Shown: piece after piece, positions 1-4,915 of the stretch
Layout of the letters: each line of letters begins with the position of its first letter
Position numbering within the stretch: the first letter of the stretch is position 1
NCBI GenBank assembly: GCA_934249275.1
Contig: CAKQKT010000118.1
Coordinates: 1-5,001 of the forward strand
Source: an uncultured Sutterella sp.
Lineage (GTDB): Bacteria; Pseudomonadota; Gammaproteobacteria; Burkholderiales; Burkholderiaceae_F
Length of the DNA stretch: 5,001 nt
Direction of reading: 5' to 3'
Notes under the pieces: model-generated
The model's input: only the letters and a program-made list of their open reading frames with translations
What the model was told of the DNA's origin: nothing
Database searches by the model: none
Translations under genes and position numbers: made by a program

Positions 1-281
1 CCTTCACACAGCTCACTCACATAGCGGCTTTCCGTCTCTCCTTCGCAAATGACGGCAATGCGCATCGCTTTCGCGGTCGCCTTGAGTTTCGGAAGCTTGA
101 TCGACGGAATCGCCTCCTCCACCCTGCTCAGCTCCTCATCGTTTGCATCCAGTCGCTCCACTCTTTCAAGTTTCCACGTAAGCGGATTGAAATGAACGAG
201 CGCGAGCTTCCTTCGTCCTCGGGGTGCCAGTTTCTCGTAAAAGAGCCAAGACACACCGTTTTTCTGCTTTTCATAATTCAC
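1..281 (-). CDS. Partial gene (5' end only), uncharacterised protein with a CEGETE motif, possibly RloB/TOPRIM-like nuclease
   Basis: An open frame on the minus strand starts at GTG (281-279) and runs 93 codons without a stop to the left edge, so the C-terminus is missing. A strong GGAGG (294-290) lies 8 nt before the GTG and decides the start. The ATG at 274 is in another frame and stops after about 45 codons. The N-terminal 70 residues are charged and mixed (NYEKQKNGVSWLFYEKL, LVHFNPLTWKLERVERL). At about residues 73-91 a hydrophobic strand leads into RIAVICEGETESRYVSEL. An I-V-C-E-G-E-x-T-E type motif followed by a Y/F helix is seen in RloB and TOPRIM-like nucleases, where the Glu binds metal. 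That assignment rests on this motif alone. It is the fourth gene of the leftward operon, 29 nt after the preceding stop. The open frame and ribosome site are clear; the function is a guess. Confidence 0.6.
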   Translation of the reverse strand, partial: MNYEKQKNGVSWLFYEKLAPRGRRKLALVHFNPLTWKLERVERLDANDEELSRVEEAIPSIKLPKLKATAKAMRIAVICEGETESRYVSELCE

Positions 282-310
282 GGCTTGAACCTCCAGCGAT
301 TTCCGTCCTG

Positions 311-1267
311 TCAATTCAGGTCCATCTTTTTCCACTTCACGTGTTCGATGTAGAAAAGTGCGGCTTCCTCAGCTGCATCCTTGATCTCAGCCACGGGATC
401 CGTCGACCGGCTGCGCTCCGGAAAGTCAACGTCCTCTTGCTCGTAATCGAAGGAATTGACGTCCAGGTGATTCGGGATGACGATGAATTCGTCGCCGAGC
501 AAGCCCAGCACGAGCGGCAGAACGCGCGCCGCAATCGCCTGACCCGACTTGCGGAACAATTCCGTCACCTCCTCCGGGGTGAATTTTCCGTTCGAAACCC
601 TGAACTGAGACGCCTCAACGCAGCTTTTGTACGGACTAGCGAATTGGTATCCGTCAACCACCTCGCCCAGAGTCATGCCCGGACGGAACGTGAATTCATG
701 CAGATAGAACGGATCCAGATCTCCCTTTCTCGTCACGTGCAGAACGGCCAGGCGCACTTCGCCATCGAAGAAGTCGTACCCAACATAGGCACCTTCATAA
801 AGATCGCCTTTGCCCGGCTGGCTTTCCAAACCGAGCAGGCTCACATAGATCATTCGAGGCGCGAAGCGTTCGATGACGTAGTCCGTCGTGTAGCTTCGCC
901 ACCAATCCGAACCACCGAACATCAGGTTCTCGTCGGGCTCGTAAACGACGAGCGCCTTGTCGATGCCCCAGACGTTGTTGATCCAGATGTTCAGGTTGAA
1001 GGACGCCATGTGGCGCATGCCCTGCAGGAGCTTTTCCTTCTCCTCGTCATGAAGGCCTTCGCGCGGCGAATAATCGCCAAGCATCATCTGCGCGATGGCG
1101 CCGTGCGGGTAAATCACGCGGCCTGCATATTCCCGGCATTCCGTCTCGCTCAAGAGAGGCTCGCACAGCCGGCAGGCCTGCTCGAACGCCTCCTGAGAAA
1201 GGGCGCGCTTTTCCTTCCAACGCTTGATCGGCGGTTCCAGAAAGAGATTGAGATTTACGTTGTACAT
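311..1267 (-). CDS. Uncharacterised 318-aa protein; faint resemblance to AcrVA2-family anti-CRISPR proteins
   Basis: I do not firmly recognise this protein. It has no signal peptide or membrane segment and looks soluble and mixed alpha/beta. Residues 1-90 are mostly helical and charged. Residues 90-125 hold a Trp-rich stretch (NIWINNVWGIDKAL, SDWW). Residues 138-210 look like beta strands ending in FTFRPGMTLGEVVDGYQF, followed by a hydrophobic helix near 247-257 (ARVLPLVLGLL) and an acidic C-terminus. This order (W-x-GI segment, IYV strand, a beta sheet, F-x-[PS]G-x-[TS]-[LV]-x-EV-x-D-[YG], then a Leu-rich LP helix) recalls my memory of AcrVA2, a similar-sized Cas12a inhibitor. However, the Arg/Trp/His-rich AcrVA2 tail is absent. 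ATG 1267 is chosen because coding character begins there, though its AGGGA is about 11 nt away. A better-spaced GAGG precedes ATG 1290, which opens an 11-codon frame overlapping this start. Third gene of the umuC operon. Confidence 0.75.
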   Translation of the reverse strand: MYNVNLNLFLEPPIKRWKEKRALSQEAFEQACRLCEPLLSETECREYAGRVIYPHGAIAQMMLGDYSPREGLHDEEKEKLLQGMRHMASFNLNIWINNVWGIDKALVVYEPDENLMFGGSDWWRSYTTDYVIERFAPRMIYVSLLGLESQPGKGDLYEGAYVGYDFFDGEVRLAVLHVTRKGDLDPFYLHEFTFRPGMTLGEVVDGYQFASPYKSCVEASQFRVSNGKFTPEEVTELFRKSGQAIAARVLPLVLGLLGDEFIVIPNHLDVNSFDYEQEDVDFPERSRSTDPVAEIKDAAEEAALFYIEHVKWKKMDLN

Positions 1268-1322
1268 ATTCTTGTTATTCCCTGATTCATCCAAACGACC
1301 TCGAAGCCCCGCTGCAGGAGCC

Positions 1323-1589
1323 TCACATCCGGTCAAGAGCCTCAATTGCCTTCTCAGGCGTGTCGTACACCTCGAGCCCTCTGCCCGTCTTGAGAAAGTG
1401 CTGAATTTCAGCGTCCGCCTGCTCCATCGAGCTCGGCAACTTCACGGGAAAAGGAAATCCTCGGGCTATTATCGATCGACGCAGAAAAACGCGTATGCCT
1501 TCATCTACCGTGAGTCCGAGATCCGCAAAGAGCGCTTCCGCCTCCCTCAAAAGATCGTCGTCAACGCTGACCCTGATCACCGTTTGCAT
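1323..1589 (-). CDS. RelB/DinJ-family type II antitoxin, apparently without a toxin
   Basis: This 88-aa protein has the RelB/DinJ pattern: a beta strand (residues 3-8, TVIRVS), a first helix (DDDLLREAEALFADLGL), then a TVDEGIRVFLRRSI helix. Together these form the ribbon-helix-helix dimerisation and DNA-binding unit. In the family the C-terminal part (here after about residue 45) wraps the cognate YafQ/RelE toxin. AAGGAG (1604-1599) lies 9 nt before the ATG, and the gene begins 21 nt after the umuC stop, so it is very probably co-transcribed with umuC. In ordinary TA loci the toxin gene of about 90 codons follows or overlaps the antitoxin. Here the next gene encodes 318 residues with no RelE-like features and starts 55 nt later. 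The antitoxin is therefore an orphan in this window. It might act as a transcriptional regulator of the operon, or answer a toxin elsewhere. Confidence 0.85.
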   Translation of the reverse strand: MQTVIRVSVDDDLLREAEALFADLGLTVDEGIRVFLRRSIIARGFPFPVKLPSSMEQADAEIQHFLKTGRGLEVYDTPEKAIEALDRM

Positions 1590-1610
1590 GTCTTCGTTCT
1601 CCTTATGAAA

Positions 1611-3023
1611 TCAATGAACTCGCAGGATGTCGCTCCCGCTCGTCAGCCATCGTTGAGACAGCTTCTCGTGCCGCGCCTCCCAGCCTTTGGCAAGAGCAGC
1701 GCTTCCCGTACTGACAACGCCTCGGCCGTATATGCGCGTCAGGCCGTCCAAGGTCGTCATCAAGGCGCGGCGCCTCTTTTCCTTCGGATCCGGTCCGAAA
1801 TCAAAAAGCGACGTCGGCAATGCATCCTCTGCCTCAGGCCTCATGCCCGAAAGCGTGATGCCCGCCTTCTGATAGGCGAATCCCTTGCGGTAGAAGCGCC
1901 TCACCAGATTGACGGCAACGCGCGTGAGCAAAAGCGTGTCGGACGAACCGGTCGGCAATTGAATGACGGGCGCAGCCGAATGCTGAGGCAGGTCGTCCCT
2001 GAAAAAGCTCGTGTGAAAGAACACGCCAACCTCGCAGGCCACGCTCTTCTGGCGCCGGAGCGAAATGCAGGCATCCGCCATGTGCTTCGAAACGGCCGAC
2101 ACCACAGACTCCACATCGGTTACGGGCTTTCCGAAGGCTCTGCTTCGAATGATCTGCTCCCGCGGCTTCGCGTTCTCCTCAAACGGAATGCAGGGAATGC
2201 CGTGAAGCTCGCGCCAGGTGCGCTCAAGCACCACGCCCCAGCGGGCACGCACGAATGAAGGATCGAGCGACCAGAAGTCCAGAACGGTCCTCACGCCCAT
2301 CCTGTCGAGCGCCTCCACGGTTCGGGATCCGATGCCCCAGACTTCGGAAACAGGCGTGATCGACATGGCCTTTCTCTGCCGTTCAGGCGTGAGTTCAAGC
2401 CAATTGAGCACGCCGCCGAAGACCGGCCAGTCCTTGGCGAGATGGTTGGCAAGCTTCGCAAGGGTTTTCGTGTTGGCAAGGCCCACGCACGTCGGAATCC
2501 TCTGCCAATCCATGACGCACTTGCGCATGAGGCGCGCGCGTGCGGTCGGATTGCCGGTCATGCCGGTAATGTCGAGGAAGTTTTCGTCGATCGAATAGCG
2601 CTCGATGCGAACGGCCATGCTCGAGAGAATCTCCGCAATGTTCTTCGAGATCGAGCCGTAGAGCTCGTAGTTCGAGCTTCGCCATTCAACCTGTCCGCTC
2701 TCGACCAGATCCCTGAACTTGAAGGCCGGCATGCCGCGCTTGATCCCGAGCGCCTTGGCTTCGGGCGTGAGCGCAGCCACACAGCCGTCATTGTTGGTGA
2801 GAACAACGAGAGCCTTGTTTCGCAGGGATGGCTGAAACACGCGTTCGCAGGCACAATAGAACTTGTTCGCATCGATGAGACAGATGATCTGCGCGGGATC
2901 CAGTCCGGCCGGTGCCGAGACAAAAGAGTCGCCCACAGGCTCTGCTTCCGACTTGGAAACAGGCTTGCCCAGCGCACGGCGCGCGGCTTCGAGTTCCGGC
3001 GATCGCAACGAAAAAAACTGCAT
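1611..3023 (-). CDS. umuC: UmuC-type Y-family DNA polymerase, catalytic subunit of pol V
   Basis: Translesion DNA polymerase of the UmuC/MucB/ImpB family, expected to work with processed UmuD (UmuD'2C) on RecA-coated damaged DNA. Using ATG 3023 it has 470 residues against 422 for E. coli UmuC. Visible features: first metal-binding Asp D51 in DANKFYCACE with the steric-gate pair F55/Y56; NNDGC at 77-81; SSNYELYGSIS; the catalytic D146-E147 in YSIDENFLD; the TKTLAKLANHLAK block at 185-197; the VWGIG helix-hairpin-helix at 238; a likely beta-clamp motif TSLFDF at 404-409; and the family C-terminus SDILRVH. The spacing D51 to D146 (95) equals D6 to D101 in E. coli. Two oddities: an extra 45 residues before the polymerase core, and Leu at 85 where E. 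coli UmuC has Arg (CVIAR). An ATG at 3032 and a GTG at 2936 are alternative starts; 3023 is preferred for its GGATGGGA upstream. First gene of the leftward operon. Confidence 0.95.
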   Translation of the reverse strand: MQFFSLRSPELEAARRALGKPVSKSEAEPVGDSFVSAPAGLDPAQIICLIDANKFYCACERVFQPSLRNKALVVLTNNDGCVAALTPEAKALGIKRGMPAFKFRDLVESGQVEWRSSNYELYGSISKNIAEILSSMAVRIERYSIDENFLDITGMTGNPTARARLMRKCVMDWQRIPTCVGLANTKTLAKLANHLAKDWPVFGGVLNWLELTPERQRKAMSITPVSEVWGIGSRTVEALDRMGVRTVLDFWSLDPSFVRARWGVVLERTWRELHGIPCIPFEENAKPREQIIRSRAFGKPVTDVESVVSAVSKHMADACISLRRQKSVACEVGVFFHTSFFRDDLPQHSAAPVIQLPTGSSDTLLLTRVAVNLVRRFYRKGFAYQKAGITLSGMRPEAEDALPTSLFDFGPDPKEKRRRALMTTLDGLTRIYGRGVVSTGSAALAKGWEARHEKLSQRWLTSGSDILRVH

Positions 3024-3025
3024 GA

Positions 3026-3055
3026 TTCCCATCCATGTGCAACACGTTATATAAT
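3026..3055 (+). promoter_or_regulatory. Candidate sigma-70 promoter for the rightward umuD operon
   Basis: A perfect TATAAT lies at 3050-3055. TTCCCA (3026-3031, 4 of 6 matches to TTGACA) lies 18 bp upstream. Transcription would begin near 3062, leaving a leader of about 23 nt before ATG 3085. The -10 is strong by eye and the -35 weak, as is common for regulated promoters. Confidence 0.55.
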
Positions 3056-3061
3056 TTATCG
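3045..3061. promoter_or_regulatory. Candidate operator: 17-bp imperfect palindrome over both -10 elements
   Basis: CGTTATATAATTTATCG is centred on A3053 and pairs at 6 of 8 positions on either side. It covers both the rightward TATAAT and the leftward TATAAC, and is bracketed by AACAC direct repeats. Position and symmetry suit a dimeric repressor, and the nearby RHH-S24 protein is the obvious candidate. AT-rich -10 regions easily produce chance symmetry, so confidence is limited. Confidence 0.35.
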
Positions 3062-3072
3062 TAACACAACAA
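3046..3072 (-). promoter_or_regulatory. Weak candidate promoter for the leftward umuC operon
   Basis: On the minus strand TATAAC (3051-3046) can serve as a -10 and TTGTTG (3072-3067) as a -35, but the 15-bp spacing is short. Transcription would begin near 3039, about 16 nt before ATG 3023, which fits that start better than ATG 3032. It overlaps the rightward promoter, so the two would compete and could be shut by one bound repressor. Confidence 0.35.
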
Positions 3073-3084
3073 CGGAGAACACAC

Positions 3085-3726
3085 ATGGCTTCAGAAACGA
3101 AAGCACAGGACACTCAAAAACGCCCCGGCCGACCCAGGATGCCGGCGGAGGATGTTCAGGGCAAATTCATGTCTATGCGCGTCACGGAGGAGCTCGCCGA
3201 AGAAATCCGCCGCCGCGGCGGCTCCACCTGGGCGCGAGACATCCTGATCAAGGCCATTCACGGCTCGGAGCTCAGGATCGATGCCGACATCAATGTCGAG
3301 ACCGCCAGGACGCCGACCGTTCAGGACCACGCCAGCCCGCTGCCCATGCTCGACCTGCGCGCAGCCTGCGGCTTCAATTCACCCGCGACCGACACCCGGG
3401 CCGAGGAATCCGACCTTTACGAACTTCTGGTCCCGCATCCGGCCGACACCATTCTGGTCGAGGCCTCCGGCGACTCCATGGTGGACGCGGGCATCTTCGA
3501 GGGCGACCTGCTGGTAGTCGAGCGCACCTCTTCCGCACGAAGCGGACAGATCGTTCTGGCGTGCTACGACGGCAACTTCATCGTGAAGCGCCTGAAGGTC
3601 ATTGACGGCAAGCCCGAACTCCGCAGCGAAAACGATCGCAAGAGATACCCCATCCTGCGTCCGTTCCGCAACGAGCAGTTCGAAATCCAGGGCGTCGTGA
3701 AGCACGTCATTCGTTCATTCCATTGA
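3085..3726 (+). CDS. umuD: UmuD/LexA-like S24 self-cleaving protein with an N-terminal ribbon-helix-helix DNA-binding domain
   Basis: This 213-aa protein joins two parts. Residues 14-27 are basic (RPGRPR). Residues 28-58 read as a strand (FMSMRV), helix (TEELAEEIRRRG), turn and second helix (STWARDILIKAI), the pattern of ribbon-helix-helix DNA-binding proteins. Residues 61-90 look like a linker. From 92 on it is a UmuD-type S24 peptidase: cleavage site Cys95-Gly96 in AACGFNSPATD, catalytic Ser131 in ASGDSMVDAG, and catalytic Lys168 in GNFIVKRL. The Ser-Lys gap of 37 equals that of E. coli UmuD (S60, K97). E. coli UmuD has only about 24 residues before its site and no DNA-binding domain, and LexA has a winged helix instead. 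RecA-stimulated self-cleavage would separate the DNA-binding part from a UmuD'-like part that could join UmuC. The start is fixed by GGAG with a 7-nt spacer. First gene of the rightward operon. The S24 part is certain; the RHH assignment is by pattern. Confidence 0.93.
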   Translation: MASETKAQDTQKRPGRPRMPAEDVQGKFMSMRVTEELAEEIRRRGGSTWARDILIKAIHGSELRIDADINVETARTPTVQDHASPLPMLDLRAACGFNSPATDTRAEESDLYELLVPHPADTILVEASGDSMVDAGIFEGDLLVVERTSSARSGQIVLACYDGNFIVKRLKVIDGKPELRSENDRKRYPILRPFRNEQFEIQGVVKHVIRSFH

Positions 3727-3734
3727 GGTCGGGC

Positions 3735-4229
3735 ATGCTCAACGCCGCCGCTTCCACTCATGACAACAGCCGGATTCTGCCGGTTCAAACCAATGTTGCC
3801 CGGCGCTTCGCTCTCGTCTCGAGGTTCCAGCCCCGTCTGAAGCTCAAGCGCCTGACGGCGGTTGCCTCCTGCGGCTTTCCATCTCCGGCCGCAGACTGCG
3901 AGGACGAGCGCGTCACGCTTGACGAATTGCTGGTGCGCCGTCCTCTCTCCTCCTTCCTTGTCGAAGCGGAAGGAGACTCCATGATTGACGCCGGCATCTG
4001 CGCCGGCGACATTCTTGTGATCGACCGAGCCGCCGCGGCCAGGAACGGCGCCATCGTCCTGGCCTCCTACAACGGAGAATTCCTTCTGAGAAGGCTGCGG
4101 TTTGATGAGAACGGCAAGCCCGAGCTCCATGCTGAAAATGCAGGGGCGGAGGAAGCCGTCATCCGCCCGAAGGAGAACGAGCAGTTTGACATTGAAGGCG
4201 TGGCCGTCGGGCTGACGCGCAGACTCTGA
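3735..4229 (+). CDS. umuD: Second UmuD-like protein with the catalytic Lys replaced by Arg
   Basis: A 164-aa UmuD-family protein. The cleavage site is intact and very like E. coli UmuD (SCGFPSPAAD, Cys46-Gly47). The nucleophile Ser82 stands in AEGDSMIDAG. At the position of the catalytic Lys, 37 residues later, it has Arg119 (GEFLLRRL, codon AGA), with no Lys beside it. In UmuD and LexA the Lys activates the Ser, so self-cleavage should be slow or absent. UmuD can also be cleaved in trans, so the partner 8 bp upstream, which keeps its Lys, might process it. The first 45 residues carry no recognisable DNA-binding domain but are basic (ARRFALVSRFQPRLKLKRL at about 22-40). ATG 3735 is preferred: GAGG at 3725-3728 overlaps the previous stop and lies 6 nt before it. 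A TTG at 3723 in the same frame is an alternative. Probably translationally coupled to the gene before it. Confidence 0.93.
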   Translation: MLNAAASTHDNSRILPVQTNVARRFALVSRFQPRLKLKRLTAVASCGFPSPAADCEDERVTLDELLVRRPLSSFLVEAEGDSMIDAGICAGDILVIDRAAAARNGAIVLASYNGEFLLRRLRFDENGKPELHAENAGAEEAVIRPKENEQFDIEGVAVGLTRRL

Positions 4230-4253
4230 CGACTCAGCAATGGAATCGTTTCG

Positions 4254-4748
4254 ATGAGCATTAGCGAAGCCAAACTCATCAGCGGCAGCGACCTGTTCGA
4301 ACAGGCTACCAACGTTCTGCCACTCATGGACGCGTTTGAAGAGCTGCCTTCACTCAAGGCAATTGTGGAGAAATGCGCTCAGGGACTGCACGAAGAAGGC
4401 TTTACCTTCGATGAGAAGGAACTCTTCCGGATTCTCGAAGAAGAACTCTGGTGGCAGGCCGACGTTCGCCATGAAGCGCCTTGGTTCTCAGAAGGCATTC
4501 GTGAAGAGCTCAAGGCCGCAGGCTGTCCTGTGACAGTTCAGGAAAGCCTTGATTCCGCCTTTCGCGGGTACGAGCGCGACGTTCAAGGCCTGATCGAGAG
4601 ACAGGGACTCAAGGAAGCCCCGCTCTATCTGGAACAGCTTTGGGGGCCGGACAAGGGGTACTTCTACGCGGCTCAGGAAAATCCGGAAACCGTGATTGAG
4701 TCATGGCGACGACTTGGGGTCGTTGATGAAGAAGGCAATCTCCTTTAA
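4254..4748 (+). CDS. Uncharacterised acidic, helical 164-aa protein
   Basis: I do not recognise this protein. It has no signal peptide, membrane segment or obvious catalytic motif. By hand count it holds 34 Asp/Glu against 15 Lys/Arg, so it is strongly acidic, and most of it should be helical. Residues 27-72 include EELPSLKAIVEKC and an ELFRILEEELWWQAD segment. Residues 88-118 form a second helical stretch, and the C-terminal third is aromatic (LYLEQLWGPDKGYFYAAQ, ESWRRLG). It follows the second UmuD paralogue by 24 bp on the same strand and is the last gene of that operon. The ribosome site is weak: only GGA at 4242-4244, about 9 nt before ATG, so translation may depend on coupling. A role with the UmuD/UmuC proteins, as partner or inhibitor, is suggested only by position. 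The long open frame, ordinary composition and operon fit make it a credible gene. Confidence 0.82.
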   Translation: MSISEAKLISGSDLFEQATNVLPLMDAFEELPSLKAIVEKCAQGLHEEGFTFDEKELFRILEEELWWQADVRHEAPWFSEGIREELKAAGCPVTVQESLDSAFRGYERDVQGLIERQGLKEAPLYLEQLWGPDKGYFYAAQENPETVIESWRRLGVVDEEGNLL

Positions 4749-4765
4749 CTCCAAATCGACGAACT

Positions 4766-4821
4766 CTTCTGAAACCACCATGCCAACAATAATGGGCACC
4801 GTTGAAACCTCATTTCAGAAG
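4766..4821. repeat. 9-bp perfect inverted repeat CTTCTGAAA / TTTCAGAAG
   Basis: CTTCTGAAA (4766-4774) is repeated inverted as TTTCAGAAG (4813-4821), with 38 bp between. It begins 18 bp after the last stop of the rightward operon. The loop is too long and the flank lacks T runs, so it is not a standard terminator. It could be a protein-binding pair or the trace of an element end. Confidence 0.4.
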
Positions 4822-4845
4822 TTTCAGCTACTGCCCCTATTTCAG
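4813..4845 (+). repeat. Three TTTCAG copies phased at 9-nt steps
   Basis: TTTCAG occurs at 4813-4818, 4822-4827 and 4840-4845, so starts are 9 and 18 nt apart. The first copy is also the right arm of the inverted repeat. With only three hexamers it may be chance or a short repeat array. Confidence 0.35.
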
Positions 4846-4915
4846 GCGATCAGTGTTCAAACGACAAGCTTGATTGCTTAACGAGCAACCGTCAAGAACA
4901 AGATGCTGTTCGAGC

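Larger units (their letters stand above)
3024..3084. promoter_or_regulatory. Divergent promoter region between umuC and the umuD-like regulator
   Basis: These 61 bp separate the two divergent start codons and must hold the 5' control of both operons. The centre is strongly AT-rich (3047-3059) inside otherwise GC-rich DNA. There is no CTGT-N8-ACAG LexA box and no GAAC-N4-GTTC box. AACAC occurs twice in direct orientation (3041-3045 and 3063-3067), 22 bp apart, flanking the AT core. The ribosome site for the rightward gene, GGAG at 3074-3077, ends 7 nt before ATG 3085. Confidence 0.75.
4749..4915. other. Lower-GC stretch without a convincing gene
   Basis: After the rightward operon the DNA drops to about 46% G+C by hand count. 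No reading frame here combines a start, a ribosome site and protein-like composition. It holds the small repeats listed separately and a weak hairpin (TTGCT/AGCAA, 4874-4888). No classic GC-rich hairpin followed by a T run is visible, so the operon's terminator is not identified. Confidence 0.5.

Noticed and set aside
224..1285. Plus-strand open frame of 353 codons antisense to the 318-aa gene
   Set aside because: Its product is rich in His, Arg and Val without domain character, and no ribosome site precedes it. The opposite strand gives a normal protein in operon order. It is a shadow frame.
1255..1290. 11-codon minus-strand frame with a well-spaced GAGG, overlapping the start of the 318-aa gene
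   Set aside because: It could be a coupling leader peptide, but it is too short to support without expression data, so it is mentioned only in the gene entry.
1224..2258. Plus-strand open frame of 344 codons across the antitoxin and umuC
   Set aside because: It is antisense to a confidently identified UmuC and has Arg/His-rich, low-complexity composition.
3024..3084. LexA box
   Set aside because: I looked for CTGT-N8-ACAG and GAAC-N4-GTTC in the intergenic region and found neither; there is no CTGT or ACAG there at all.
2442..3605. Plus-strand open frame of 387 codons spanning umuC, the promoter region and the RHH-S24 gene
   Set aside because: It overlaps two certain genes and the intergenic region, and its second half is an out-of-frame reading of the S24 gene.
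4240..4257. Mini-frame ATG to TGA overlapping ATG 4254
   Set aside because: Five codons, no ribosome site; overlap with the start is likely chance.
4696..4881. Plus-strand 61-codon frame ending at 4881
   Set aside because: It overlaps the 164-aa gene out of frame, lacks a ribosome site and has no recognisable features.
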